A stretch of DNA of 64,000 nt from an uncultured Muribaculaceae bacterium (GCA_910579995.1 CAJTWH010000005.1:66821-130820), one strand, 5' to 3'. Shown: positions 23,221 to 32,328, counted from the stretch's first letter. Numbers and translations: made by a program. The notes: generated by a model not told the origin, from the sequence alone.

Positions 23221-24226
23221 CTGTAAGAGTATAATCGGGCAAGTCTTCTTTGGGGGCTGATTCGAGGGTTTGCTTTATGAAGTCGTGGAGGTCGATGGTG
23301 TAAGAGGAATACGATTCAGCCACTACGACTCCGGCGCCGGTAGATACGTTGCTGTAGCCCCATATCGGGTCGCCGAGCCCTACATCGCCGAGGTCGCCTA
23401 CTATGCCGTCGGTTACCTGCCATTGATAATTGGCATACTTGTAGAAGCTGTCGGAGATTGAAGACAAATACAGCACAAGGCCTAAGTCGAAATATCTATC
23501 GTCATGCACCGGACTGTGGATACTATAGTGTAGATTACTGAACTGTAATGTCAGAGTATAACACCCGCCGGCGAACTGACGGTCGGAAAAGAAGGTGAAG
23601 CCGTAAGCGTCGGCACCATAGAAAGACTCGAATACACTTATATGCTCGGAGAATATCGGCTCGGCGTCGTATTGGAGTTGTCCGATCCCGAAATAGGAGT
23701 AATCTTCGGGATTGTAGTTATAGCCGTGATACGACAGATTGTAATAATTGTCTTCTGCCGCCGAGTCGTCAACGGTGAGCTCTACAAGTATATTGAAAAG
23801 TACCCGGCCGTTCATTTCCTCATCATTGTCAGAGCCGACGGCTGCCGATGTTGCCTCGGCCTTCCATTTCACATCCTTGATTACAGGCCTTGACGGCACT
23901 TTTACCTCTGACTCGGCTTTACCGTAGGTAGGGCTGTCGACAACGATACGTATGCGGTCGCCCTCCTTTGGTATATAGCCGGCGTCGACAACTTCGCCGT
24001 TTACATATAATTTTGTCTGTGAATCGCTTACCGAATGGTCTTCCTCGCCGGCGACGTCCGTATACAGCCATGAGCGCGTCACCAAGGGCTCGATAGCCTC
24101 ACCTGCACAGATTCTTGCATTGAGACAGAGCACGGGCTTGACATCTATCTTGGGCGTGAAGTCGTCGTAGCAGCCGCCCGGCAATATGCCAAGCAAGAGT
24201 ATTGATAGCTTCTTTAGAATTCCCAT
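23201..24226 (-). CDS. DUF4249 lipoprotein (TonB-receptor partner)
   Basis: 341 residues with lipobox LLGILPGGC (Cys19). The DUF4249 pattern is visible: KIDVKPVLCLNARICAG at the mature N-terminus, SDSQTKLYVNGEVV, PKEGDRIRIVVDSPTYGKAESEVKVPSRP, then a YYNLSYHGYN strand region and GYSNVSTGAGVVVAESYSSYTIDL near the end. DUF4249 proteins are found next to TonB-dependent receptors in Bacteroidetes and are thought to be surface components. It overlaps the receptor gene by 13 bp. The last five codons (NHNTM) come from the inserted hip cassette; the ancestral ending appears to be EKTD, preserved at 21482-21520. Confidence 0.85.
   Translation of the reverse strand: MGILKKLSILLLGILPGGCYDDFTPKIDVKPVLCLNARICAGEAIEPLVTRSWLYTDVAGEEDHSVSDSQTKLYVNGEVVDAGYIPKEGDRIRIVVDSPTYGKAESEVKVPSRPVIKDVKWKAEATSAAVGSDNDEEMNGRVLFNILVELTVDDSAAEDNYYNLSYHGYNYNPEDYSYFGIGQLQYDAEPIFSEHISVFESFYGADAYGFTFFSDRQFAGGCYTLTLQFSNLHYSIHSPVHDDRYFDLGLVLYLSSISDSFYKYANYQWQVTDGIVGDLGDVGLGDPIWGYSNVSTGAGVVVAESYSSYTIDLHDFIKQTLESAPKEDLPDYTLTENHNTM
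23217..23246. repeat. Right 30-bp direct repeat bounding the hip cassette
   Basis: Lies in the 3' coding end of the DUF4249 gene and matches 21492-21521 at 29 of 30 positions. Repeat to repeat distance is 1,725 bp, containing exactly hipT, hipS, hipB and their operators. Confidence 0.9.
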
Positions 24227-26622
24227 GTATATGATATTGAGGGGATGATTGGTAATAAGGAAACTTTTTGAAATACGGGATATGAATTATAGCTTGTGCC
24301 GGTAGGCGTCTCTATTTTCACGTCGCGGTAGCTGCGGCGGAGCGCTATGGTGTTCATGTGGCAATAGGCGTTGTAGAGCCCGAAGGTCCAATATCCGCGG
24401 CTGTTGCGCACCATGCACGACAGGTCGAGCCTGTGGTAGAACGGCAGCTGATAGTTGTTGACACTCACTTTCAGAGGGGCGTCATGATTGCCGAAGCCAA
24501 CGAGCCCCGGCGGGCACTCCCACATCTGAGGCATGAAGGTGAAGCGGTTGCCCGAGTGTCCTACCCATGCGGCATTGAGCTCCACGCGCCGGCTCACTTT
24601 CCAGTTCACGGCAAGCTTTATGCTGTGGCGGTTGTCGAAGCGGGCAGGGTAGGGGCGGCCGCCGTTTTTATCGGCGAAAGTGCGGTCGCTCCAAGCGAGA
24701 GAGTAGGCGATATGGCCTGTAAACTTGCCGAAATGTTTCTCAATTTTGAAGTCGAATCCGCGTGCTGTGCCGCGCCCCGAGGCAAGGCGGGCGTTCCATA
24801 TATCCGCCGGTGGCCGCAGATAGTATTCGTCGGCATATTCAATGAGGTTGTTCATCCATTTGTAATAGCCCTCGATAGAGGCCGCGAATTGGCGGTCGTC
24901 GGATTGCCAATATACCCCGGCGCTGATTTTGTCGGCGGTCTCGGGCTTGAAATTCCCCGTTATCGGTATCCATTGGTCAGTAGGCAGTGCAAGATAGGTT
25001 TGCGACAGTTGGTGCACATATTGCGTGGTGCGGGTATATGCTGCTTTTACGGCCACATTCTCGCCGGCTCGCCAGCTTGCCGAGAGTCGCGGCGACAATC
25101 CGTGCTTCACCTTGCCGCTGATATCGAAAATCGACGCGTGAAGACCGGCGTTGAGGCTCAATTTGCTACCAGCCTGCACGCTCCCTTCGATATAGGCGTT
25201 GACTTCATTGGCGCCGTAAGTCATTGCTGAGTCGCGAGCGTCGATGGCCATACCGGCGGTGCGGTAGCTCCGCGAGGTCTGGGAGGGCTTGAATGTATGG
25301 CGGGTGTAGTTGGCGCCGAAGCGCAGCTTAGTTTTATCGCCTGCGTCCCATGTGAAGTCGCCGCGGAATATCCAGTCGTTGATATTGTTTTCGGTCTTCA
25401 TTGATTCGGTAGTCTCTATTCCTGTCCAATCACTTTCGGCTGTATGTTTCATAGAAGAGAAGAAGCGGGTATATGCTGCCGTGAACTCGGCTTTGAGACT
25501 TGGCTTTATGCGGTAGTTCATTCCTGTCTGAGCCACCAAGTTACCCCAATGGAAATCGTAGGTTTCCTTATCTTCAGTTTTGTCGTACCATTCATCCTGA
25601 TATCCTGTCCGCAGGAGATCATCACCGAAATATACGCTTGCGAAAATCGACATCTTGTCGTTGAGCCGGTGGGTGACCTTTGCGTTGAGATCCATGAAGT
25701 AATAGTGGAAACGAATTTTCTCAGTCGAATTCTTGTTAAGCAGCGCAAGCCCCGGGATTGTCAGCACATCATACCATGAACGCCTTATTCCGGCAAGATA
25801 AGTTGTCTTGTCGCCTATGGGGCCGGAGATATTGAATGCGCCGGAGGTAAGTCCGAGGCGTCCGCTGCCATGGTGTCCCTCGCTGTTGCCGTTCTGAAGC
25901 CGCACGTCCATAAACGACGACAGGCGTCCGTCGTATTTGGCCGGTACCGACGATTTGTAAAAGTCGATATATCGGATTATGTCGGTGTTGAAAGCTGAGA
26001 AGAGTCCCGCGAAGTGATTTACCTGATAGAGAGGCACATTGTCGAGCATATACAGGTTCTGGTCGGCATTTCCGCCGTGGACATACATACCGGCCAAGCC
26101 CTCTGTGCCGTCGGCAATGCCGGGCTGCAGCTGCAGAGCTTTTATCACGTCACTTTCGCCGAGCAGTGCAGGGGCATGGCGGACTTCCTCGGCTGTCACT
26201 TTCTTGGCGCCGATTTCCGTGGTCTCCACAGCCGGAGCCTCAAGGCGCGACACTACGAGGAGCTCGTCGAGCTCGGTGCTCTTCGGCGAGGCTGATGTGC
26301 TTATCTTCGGAGCGGAGTTGACAATGCGGCTTACCTTTGTGCGGCGTCGGAGCACAACGTTGCGCCCTTTGATACGGTATTCTATATCCGTGCCGCGAAA
26401 CATCATATCGAGCACAGCCTTGAGCGGACGGTTTTCGGCCTCGACACTCACGCGCATGTCATTGAGTATCTCCGAAGGATACACAAAGTTCTTGCCCGTC
26501 TGCTCAATAAGGCTTCTGAATACTTCCGCCGCCGGCTCGTCTGCCGCATGGATAGTCACTTTCTGTGCATGGACTACAATGGTGCAGAATATAATGATGA
26601 TGGCTAATGCTGTTATTCTCAT
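24214..26622 (-). CDS. TonB-dependent outer-membrane receptor with N-terminal STN domain
   Basis: 802 residues. Signal peptide to about residue 19 (VVHAQ), a secretin/TonB short N-terminal (STN) domain about 22-95 (VTIHAADEPAAEVFRSLIEQTGKNFVYPSE), a linker, the plug (about 140-250: SDVIKALQLQPGIADGTEGLAGMYVHGGNADQNLYMLDNVPLY) and a beta-barrel ending in SYTWEF with terminal Phe. The STN domain in this class relays substrate occupancy to a FecR-like anti-sigma factor, which is encoded just upstream (26619-27062), and the operon begins with an ECF sigma gene. Substrate unknown. Start overlaps the FecR-like gene by 4 bp. Confidence 0.94.
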   Translation of the reverse strand: MRITALAIIIIFCTIVVHAQKVTIHAADEPAAEVFRSLIEQTGKNFVYPSEILNDMRVSVEAENRPLKAVLDMMFRGTDIEYRIKGRNVVLRRRTKVSRIVNSAPKISTSASPKSTELDELLVVSRLEAPAVETTEIGAKKVTAEEVRHAPALLGESDVIKALQLQPGIADGTEGLAGMYVHGGNADQNLYMLDNVPLYQVNHFAGLFSAFNTDIIRYIDFYKSSVPAKYDGRLSSFMDVRLQNGNSEGHHGSGRLGLTSGAFNISGPIGDKTTYLAGIRRSWYDVLTIPGLALLNKNSTEKIRFHYYFMDLNAKVTHRLNDKMSIFASVYFGDDLLRTGYQDEWYDKTEDKETYDFHWGNLVAQTGMNYRIKPSLKAEFTAAYTRFFSSMKHTAESDWTGIETTESMKTENNINDWIFRGDFTWDAGDKTKLRFGANYTRHTFKPSQTSRSYRTAGMAIDARDSAMTYGANEVNAYIEGSVQAGSKLSLNAGLHASIFDISGKVKHGLSPRLSASWRAGENVAVKAAYTRTTQYVHQLSQTYLALPTDQWIPITGNFKPETADKISAGVYWQSDDRQFAASIEGYYKWMNNLIEYADEYYLRPPADIWNARLASGRGTARGFDFKIEKHFGKFTGHIAYSLAWSDRTFADKNGGRPYPARFDNRHSIKLAVNWKVSRRVELNAAWVGHSGNRFTFMPQMWECPPGLVGFGNHDAPLKVSVNNYQLPFYHRLDLSCMVRNSRGYWTFGLYNAYCHMNTIALRRSYRDVKIETPTGTSYNSYPVFQKVSLLPIIPSISYTWEF

Positions 26623-27062
26623 TGCTTTACTGTCAGTTCTATGCCGAGAATATCGTTGATGGTGGCCACGAGGTCGTCGGCTGTGCCCTCGTAGTGCAGG
26701 GAGAGCCGGTATGCCTCAGCACCGGCCGGCATGTTTTCGATTTCTACGCCATATACCTCTTTTATGCGCTCCACCACTTCGGGCAATGCTGTATTCTCGA
26801 AGTCTATCACTTTTACTTCCGCAACCAGAGCCGGGGCGTCAGGCGCCTGAGTTTCGATTTCGGGCTTGGTGGTCACATCGGAAGCGCGATATATCACCAC
26901 GGCAGCGGCTGACAATACCACAAATGCCGCTATAGCCGCAGCCGCACGGTAGCGCCGCCAGATCGACAGTCTTGCAATGCCGATTCGCCGCCAAGCCTTG
27001 TCGGCGGCAAAGCTGCCGCGACGGTAATGCCGCGCAACGAATTCTATATCCTTATCTTCCAT
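26619..27062 (-). CDS. Short FecR-like anti-sigma protein (DUF4974-type C-terminus)
   Basis: 147 residues: an N-terminal cytoplasmic segment (MEDKDIEFVARHYRRGSFAADKAWRRI), one membrane helix (about 38-58, YRAAAAIAAFVVLSAAAVVIYR), and a periplasmic domain (about 80-147) with VIDFENTALPEVVERIKEVYGVEIE and LSLHYEGTADDLVATINDILGIELTV, matching the C-terminal domain of FecR proteins that contacts receptor STN domains. The central FecR domain is absent, so it is about half normal size. Lies between the OMP gene and the receptor. Confidence 0.8.
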   Translation of the reverse strand: MEDKDIEFVARHYRRGSFAADKAWRRIGIARLSIWRRYRAAAAIAAFVVLSAAAVVIYRASDVTTKPEIETQAPDAPALVAEVKVIDFENTALPEVVERIKEVYGVEIENMPAGAEAYRLSLHYEGTADDLVATINDILGIELTVKQ

Positions 27063-27064
27063 GC

Positions 27065-27625
27065 TTAAAAATCGAAACCGATTCGGAATGTGAAGTAAGC
27101 CTTGGTTATGCGCTTGCTGCCGACTTTAGTATATTCCCAATAGCCATTGTTGCCTGGCCCGGATTCGATAAGATCCACTTTATAAGTGTCTACCGACAGC
27201 CCCACGCCAACGTTGAGACCCGCCTTGCGTCCCCAGTTGAAGCGGTAGCCTATTGTCGGGGCTGCGAATAGGCGGTTGTTATTCGCTATGGTATAGCCGG
27301 CACGCAACTCGGCGAATGGAGTGAAGCCGCCGAATTTCTGGTCGGTGCGGGCATGGAGGAAGAGCGGCAGTTCCAAGCCATCCTCCTTGTTGCAGTATCT
27401 CACCGCCAAACCCGCACCGAGATAGAAGTTAGGGTTGAATTGATAGCCGTGCGATGTGCTCACACCCCAGTAATAGAATGTCTCCGAGTTTCCCGGATAC
27501 CACACGTCATAGGTTGTCAGGGCATTGTCCCATTCGATAAAACCGCGGTAGCCTCGCTCGGGCTGACGGCAGTAGCCTGCCACTGCCGTGATAAGGAGCA
27601 TAATGATGATGATACACTTTTTCAT
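27065..27625 (-). CDS. Small outer-membrane beta-barrel protein
   Basis: 186 residues: signal peptide (MKKCIIIIMLLITAVAGYC), then alternating strands with aromatic girdle residues (FYYWGVSTSHGYQFNPNFYLGAGLAVRY, FTPFAELRAGYTIANNNRLF, TKAYFTFRIGFDF) ending in Phe, the usual C-terminal residue for barrel insertion. Probable 8-stranded porin-like barrel. In the operon between the sigma and FecR-like genes; role unknown. Confidence 0.8.
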   Translation of the reverse strand: MKKCIIIIMLLITAVAGYCRQPERGYRGFIEWDNALTTYDVWYPGNSETFYYWGVSTSHGYQFNPNFYLGAGLAVRYCNKEDGLELPLFLHARTDQKFGGFTPFAELRAGYTIANNNRLFAAPTIGYRFNWGRKAGLNVGVGLSVDTYKVDLIESGPGNNGYWEYTKVGSKRITKAYFTFRIGFDF

Positions 27626-27701
27626 GATTGGTCGTTTTTATGTCTTATTCACCTATACGACGCAATCAATCTCAAAAAGTCCTACTCCGGCAGGAAAATA
27701 T

Positions 27702-28202
27702 TTATAGAAACGGAAGGAAGAATGGTTTGTAGGTCGGCGAGAGGGCTTCACGCAGCTTGGCGAAAGCCTTGGTCATCTGGTTTTTGACTGTCTTTACCGA
27801 CAAGCCTAATTCTTCGGCTATCTCCTCGTTGCTCATGCCGTCGCGTTTGCTCATAAGGAAAATCTCGCGGCAGCGGTCGGGCAGATTATCGATGGCGCGC
27901 CACAGACGGGCGTCGCGCTCGGATGTGTCTACGGCTTCGTCGTCAGGTTCGGGTATTGTGTCGAGTCCGGTTGTCTCATGCTTCTGCCGCAGATACGATA
28001 TGCACACATTGCGCACCGTCCGATAGATATATGCTTTGAAATTATCGGGCTCGCTGCCTGCTTTGATTGCCTCCCAAGCCTTAATAAACGCGTCTTCCAC
28101 GAGGTCTTCGGCCTCATCGGTATCGCCGACAATACGCAAGGCGTACATGCCCAGCGGCAGGTACAATTTCCGGAAATGATTTTCGAACTCTCGTATTGTC
28201 AT
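27702..28202 (-). CDS. ECF-type RNA polymerase sigma factor
   Basis: 166-residue ECF sigma. Region 2: LYLPLGMYALRIVGDTDEAEDLVED, with AFIKAWEAIK; region 4: IDNLPDRCREIFLMSKRDGMSNEEIAEELGLSVKTVKNQMTKAFAKLRE. Heads the five-gene minus-strand operon sigma - OMP - FecR-like - TonB receptor - DUF4249. By analogy with cell-surface signalling systems it is expected to be held by the FecR-like protein until the receptor binds substrate. Confidence 0.93.
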   Translation of the reverse strand: MTIREFENHFRKLYLPLGMYALRIVGDTDEAEDLVEDAFIKAWEAIKAGSEPDNFKAYIYRTVRNVCISYLRQKHETTGLDTIPEPDDEAVDTSERDARLWRAIDNLPDRCREIFLMSKRDGMSNEEIAEELGLSVKTVKNQMTKAFAKLREALSPTYKPFFLPFL

Positions 28203-28229
28203 GATGAAACGATGTCACATTCGCGCCTG

Positions 28230-28237
28230 CAAAGTTA
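28230..28237 (-). promoter_or_regulatory. -7 element (TAACTTTG) of the surface-signalling operon
   Basis: Exact match 28 bp upstream of the ECF sigma start, with a TTG at 28260-28262 (22-bp spacer) as a possible -33. Confidence 0.6.
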
Positions 28238-28311
28238 GCCAACATTTCGTGTCGCTCACCAATATTAAGCATTTTTAAGCCTCGGCAATGTCAAAATAAA
28301 ATTTGCTTTGG

Positions 28312-28319
28312 TATCTTTG
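28312..28319 (+). promoter_or_regulatory. -7 element (TATCTTTG) of the PH-domain gene
   Basis: Exact match 27 bp upstream of the ATG at 28346; it fixes the start there rather than at the upstream in-frame TTG. Confidence 0.65.
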
Positions 28320-28345
28320 CAAATCAAACCAATATCTTGCAGAAA

Positions 28346-28825
28346 ATGAAAAAACGCGTCGAATTGAGCTGGTATACTATCATAATCTCATCAGTGATGA
28401 TAGCCTTGATGGTGTGGGTGTTCTTTTATTCCCTCGATCTTCACGGCCCGCGGTGGTCTATAGTTATGTGGGGAGCTCTGGCCGTGTCGCTGTGTTTTGC
28501 AGCCTTGGTTTATATGCCTCTGTCGCTTGAGGTCAACGACCGCGAGCTCCTTATCCGCCGGCCGCTTAAAATCAAGAGCATACCCCTGTCGCAGATAGCC
28601 GATATCCGGCCATGTGCGCCGACGATGGCAGCAAGGAAAATATTTGCGAGCAACGGTTGGTTCGGCTACTACGGTTGGTTTTCCGAAGCCGATTTAGGCC
28701 GGTATTTCGCATATTACGGCAAATCTTCCGACGGCATGCTCGTCACTCTCAAAAGCGGCCGCAAATATCTCCTCGGCTGCAAAGACGCCCCTCAAATGCT
28801 CGAAGCCATCAAGGAGCGCCTTTAG
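28346..28825 (+). CDS. Bacterial PH-domain membrane protein
   Basis: 159 residues. Two N-terminal membrane helices (about 10-30 and 42-60) are followed by a PH-like fold: LEVNDRELLIRRPLKIKSIPLSQIADIRPC, then a Gly/Tyr-rich loop (SNGWFGYYGWFSEADLGRYFAYYG) and MLVTLKSGRKYLLGCKDAPQMLEAIKERL. This matches the general form of YdbS/DUF304-like bPH proteins. Function unknown. A second protein of this general type is encoded at 59452-59967. Confidence 0.75.
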   Translation: MKKRVELSWYTIIISSVMIALMVWVFFYSLDLHGPRWSIVMWGALAVSLCFAALVYMPLSLEVNDRELLIRRPLKIKSIPLSQIADIRPCAPTMAARKIFASNGWFGYYGWFSEADLGRYFAYYGKSSDGMLVTLKSGRKYLLGCKDAPQMLEAIKERL

Positions 28826-28976
28826 TGGTTGGTGGTTAGTGGTTGGTAGTGTGTGGTTGGTGGGCAGCAGATTACCTGTTTTTGGGTTGGTGGGTTGTTG
28901 GCAGTGGGCAGCGAAATAGCTATAGCTGACCATCAGCACTAATTCGCTGCCCACAACCCACCAACCACTAACCTGC
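28826..28976. repeat. GT-rich inverted-repeat element B
   Basis: Fills the gap between the convergent PH-domain and transglutaminase genes. Repeated GGTTGGTGG units run into TGGGCAGCGAA; the right arm reads TTCGCTGCCCACAACCCACC and continues as the reverse complement. A stem of about 24 bp can form, with a 7-nt insertion in the left arm. Related to element A (19163-19262). It may serve as a terminator for both genes, though it lacks T-runs. Confidence 0.7.
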
Positions 28977-28977
28977 C

Positions 28978-31497
28978 TCAAAGCCTCCTGAGTACATCGA
29001 TGAGCTTCTCTCCCTGATGGATGGTATATCCTTGGCTGAGATAAACCACGCGGTTGAAAGTGTCGGCGATGATAAATACCGGAGCGTCGGCGATATCGGC
29101 TTTCATATTCTCGGCGAGGTCGCGTGCGATATTGCCATCGGCATCATAGCCGAAGACAGCCGAGTCGGGCAGTTTACCGAAAGCGTCGCGTTTGAAGCGC
29201 CCGGCGCGCTCCTTGTCGGCGAAAATAAGCATTAGTTTTACTCCCTGTTTGTCAAACTCTTCGGCTACTGCCGAGAGGTCGTTGAGTGCATGGGCTGTCG
29301 GCTCGTGCCCCGGAGCTATGAAGCCGAGCACGTAATAGCCGCGTCCGGTGGTCGAAAGCAGGCTGCGGGCATTGTCGTCGGCGAGGCCATGGTAGAGGTT
29401 TTCGGAGTTGAACGAGCCTATCACTTGCACTTGGCCATTGTCGCTGCGCACGGTGAGAGGCACCGGCACACTCGCCTTGTCGGCCTCGAAGAATACAGCG
29501 CGGGCAAGCACACCGCCATTGGCGAGCCGCTGTCCGCTCACGAGCATGTAATAGCCCGGGTCGACGTAGGTGCCGTTTTTGAAAGTCTTGCTCCAAGGCG
29601 TGAAATCGTCGTAGGCAAGTTGCTCCGGCGTGCCGTCGCTAATGCGCGAGAGCGAGAAGTTGGAGTAATATTTTGGGTCGTCGATACGCGAGCCCTTGCT
29701 CAGATATCTCAAGCGGAGGTCGGTCTTCTTGGCATTGCCCGGCTTGCTTGTCTTGTCGAATTCCACGGCCGTCCAAGTGCGGTTGTCGGCTGAATATTCA
29801 AGATTTCCGGTCACTGGGTCGATACGCGCCGGTATGCCGCAGCTGCGTGCCATGGCAACGAAAAGGATATCGCGTGAGCGGCTGTCGATATCGCGTTTAT
29901 GCTTCCATGCCGACACCGGGCTTATGCACAGATGTCGCGGATTGCGCTCTTCCGACACGGCGACGCTGTCTCTTATCAGTTGCACCAGCACTTCCGGGTT
30001 TTCTCTGATTTCATCTTTTATTGCACGGCTCAGGGCTGTGTTGAAAAATTTCTTGTAGGGATAAAGCTCTTCATTGGCCACGCGCGGATTGAGCACATAG
30101 CGGGCATACATGAGAGTGTCCCCCGTCATGCGCGAGTGCAGGAAGTTGTCTTCAAGCACATCATAGCTTACGTCGCGCAGGTCTTTTTCAGATAGAGCGC
30201 ACAGCAGGTCGGTGGCTCTTTTGGGCGAAAGCTTGGCGGCGTAGGTAAGAAAGCGGCATATAGTGGCATGGTTGCCGTAAGTCGCCGGCAGGATTCCGGC
30301 GAGCAGGTCGGCGTCGTAGTCGTAGCGCAAGGCGAAGTTACGCGCTACTTCTTCACTTGCCATGGTGGCCATGTAGGCGTTGCGTATCGAGTCTTCCTTT
30401 GCCTTGCATACTTCATTGGCAGCAGTGGCTTCGGCGCTTGCTGTCGGTAGTTTGGCCGACTGCGCAGGAGGAATGAGGTCGAAGTCCACTGCGAAATTAT
30501 CGCCGCTTGCGTGGTTGAGGGTAATTGTGAAAACGCTGTCGCAGCCCGTATACATCTTCTCTATGCCGAAGCGCTCGCCGTCGGTAGCCCAAATCACCAT
30601 GTCGCCGACGCCGGTGGTCACCTGCGCCATGCCTCCGGCGTCGGCAATGCGTGTAGCCACAGGATAAAATTCAGCGTAATTATATAGGCAATACATCACC
30701 TTTGCGCCCTTGGCCGGCGACCCGTCGGCGTTTACTGCTTTCACGCGGGCATTGACAGTGGGGGCGTAGGTGGGGGTGACATTTACCAGAGAGAAGTATG
30801 GCGAAGAGTATAATATCTCTTCCTCGCCACCGTAGCGGCCGTCGGTGCGCGTGCTCATCAGCATGCCGCGCGAGGCCGGTGCGTTGAACCATGCCATGTT
30901 GAGCTCTGGCTCGGGCTCGCATGCACCCAAGAATTGCCATTTGCCATCTACAAAAACTTCCACCCAAGCATGATTGTCGTCGGTATGCGCCCAGCGGGGG
31001 GTATAAACCTGTCGGGCAGGAATACCTACAGCACGCATTGCCGCAACAACAAATGCGCTCTCCTCGCCGCAGCGTCCCCATGAAGTGCGCACAGTCGACA
31101 ATGGCGACGAGGTGCGCCCGTCTGATGGGCGGTAAGTCACTTTCTCGTGTGCCCAGTGGTTAACCTCGAGTGCCGCCTCATGTATGTCCATGCCTCGGAG
31201 GCGGGGAGCGAGCTCGTTGTAGAAAACCGTACGGCACGAGTCAAGGCGCTCATTGTTGGTTCGCACCGGCAAAACGAAGTCATAGAACAGCGTATCGCTT
31301 ATCTCCTTGCCCCAAGGCATTTCCTCGCGGGCTAAAAGTGACATTCTCGCGTTCTCTACAAAAAATTCACGAGAATAGTCGAGAGAGTCGGGCAGCGACA
31401 TGCGTGCATACAGTGTGTCGGTAGCTTGCTCTATGGTGATGGCATTTGCGGTGATACTGATAAATCCGGCAAATGCTGCGGCTAATATCTTGTTCAT
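28978..31497 (-). CDS. Transglutaminase-like domain protein, exported
   Basis: 839 residues with a signal peptide (to about residue 19, ITANA). The transglutaminase-like core lies about 115-225: SWGRCGEESAFVVAAMRAVGIPARQVYTPRW with the catalytic Cys, then DNHAWVEVFVDGKWQFLGACEPEPELN with the catalytic His and an acidic position. Following regions look like beta-sandwich repeats, and the C-terminal 130 residues resemble a thioredoxin-like fold (LMLIFADKERAGRFKRDAF, APVFIIADTFNRVVYLSQGY) without a CxxC. Probably a periplasmic protease or amidase-type enzyme. Its ATG overlaps the cutC stop (4 bp), so it is coupled to cutC. Confidence 0.85.
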   Translation of the reverse strand: MNKILAAAFAGFISITANAITIEQATDTLYARMSLPDSLDYSREFFVENARMSLLAREEMPWGKEISDTLFYDFVLPVRTNNERLDSCRTVFYNELAPRLRGMDIHEAALEVNHWAHEKVTYRPSDGRTSSPLSTVRTSWGRCGEESAFVVAAMRAVGIPARQVYTPRWAHTDDNHAWVEVFVDGKWQFLGACEPEPELNMAWFNAPASRGMLMSTRTDGRYGGEEEILYSSPYFSLVNVTPTYAPTVNARVKAVNADGSPAKGAKVMYCLYNYAEFYPVATRIADAGGMAQVTTGVGDMVIWATDGERFGIEKMYTGCDSVFTITLNHASGDNFAVDFDLIPPAQSAKLPTASAEATAANEVCKAKEDSIRNAYMATMASEEVARNFALRYDYDADLLAGILPATYGNHATICRFLTYAAKLSPKRATDLLCALSEKDLRDVSYDVLEDNFLHSRMTGDTLMYARYVLNPRVANEELYPYKKFFNTALSRAIKDEIRENPEVLVQLIRDSVAVSEERNPRHLCISPVSAWKHKRDIDSRSRDILFVAMARSCGIPARIDPVTGNLEYSADNRTWTAVEFDKTSKPGNAKKTDLRLRYLSKGSRIDDPKYYSNFSLSRISDGTPEQLAYDDFTPWSKTFKNGTYVDPGYYMLVSGQRLANGGVLARAVFFEADKASVPVPLTVRSDNGQVQVIGSFNSENLYHGLADDNARSLLSTTGRGYYVLGFIAPGHEPTAHALNDLSAVAEEFDKQGVKLMLIFADKERAGRFKRDAFGKLPDSAVFGYDADGNIARDLAENMKADIADAPVFIIADTFNRVVYLSQGYTIHQGEKLIDVLRRL

Positions 31498-32180
31498 GAT
31501 TGATGATTTATGCTTTTGATAATATGACGGATTACTTCGGGGGCCGACGATTCACCTCCGGCACGGCAAGACCCGTGGATTTCTGTCGTTCCGCAATAGC
31601 TGATGATGTCTGCGGCGTTGTTGTGGTTCACCCCTCCGCCGGGTAAGATTATAATACGCCCGGCTGCTTGCTCGCAAAGAGCTTTCAGTCCGTCCTTTCC
31701 GGCTTCCACATCGGCTGCTCCCGCAGATGTGAGCACCCTGTCGTAGCCGAGGGCTATCAATTGCTCAAGTGCCTCGCGGCGGTCGCGGCAGTGGTCAAAA
31801 GCGCGGTGGAAAGTGATTGTCAATCCGTTCTTTTTTGCAAGTTCGGCGGCTGCCTTTGCAAAGTCGAGGTCGATGTCACCGTCTGGAGTCAACGCGCCGG
31901 TCACCACGCCGTCGCACTTCCCGGCTGCCACGGTCGTGATATCTTCAAGCATTGCTGCTTTTTCGTAAGAGGAAAATACAAAATTGCCTTCACGCACACG
32001 GATAAGCACATTTATAGTGCCGCCATATATCGCGCGGGCTGTGGCAATCATTCCGCGCGACGGTGTGACGCCGCCCGACGCCAACACGGCGCAAAGCTCT
32101 ATGCGGCGGGCGCTTGCTTCCGCCGCCGCTATAACACTCTTTAAATCAGAACAACAAACTTCGAGAATCTTCTCCATCAA
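31494..32180 (-). CDS. cutC: CutC family protein
   Basis: 228-residue TIM-barrel of the CutC family, historically linked to copper homeostasis although its biochemical role remains uncertain. Signatures: LEVCCSDLKSVIAAAEASARRIELC, GGVTPSRGMI, VLIRVREGNFVFS, CDGVVTGALTPDGDID, TFHRAFDHCRD, VLTSAGAADVEAG, IILPGGGVNHNN and TEIHGSCR. First gene of a two-gene unit with the transglutaminase-like gene. Confidence 0.94.
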   Translation of the reverse strand: MMEKILEVCCSDLKSVIAAAEASARRIELCAVLASGGVTPSRGMIATARAIYGGTINVLIRVREGNFVFSSYEKAAMLEDITTVAAGKCDGVVTGALTPDGDIDLDFAKAAAELAKKNGLTITFHRAFDHCRDRREALEQLIALGYDRVLTSAGAADVEAGKDGLKALCEQAAGRIIILPGGGVNHNNAADIISYCGTTEIHGSCRAGGESSAPEVIRHIIKSINHQS

Positions 32181-32229
32181 AATACCGGACTAAAATACAG
32201 CACAAAAATAGTTAAAATTTTTTGTTATG

Positions 32230-32237
32230 CAAAGATA
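32230..32237 (-). promoter_or_regulatory. -7 element (TATCTTTG) of cutC
   Basis: Exact TAnnTTTG match on the minus strand, 49 bp upstream of the cutC ATG. It lies in the 405-bp gap before the small membrane protein gene. Confidence 0.6.
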
Positions 32238-32320
32238 GCCACAGCTGTTCAAGTTTTATGTTAGTGTGATCTTGATGAAATATTTTATCATAATATGATG
32301 ATTATGTGGGTGAAAAACAT

Positions 32321-32328
32321 TATCTTTG
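32321..32328 (+). promoter_or_regulatory. -7 element (TATCTTTG) reading into the inverted-repeat element
   Basis: Exact match on the plus strand; the transcript would cross the element at 32390-32542 and reach the small membrane protein gene at 32586, a leader of about 250 nt. Confidence 0.5.

Noticed and set aside
28826..28976. GT-rich repeats considered as a CRISPR array
   Set aside because: No regular repeat-spacer units and no cas genes; it is an inverted repeat.
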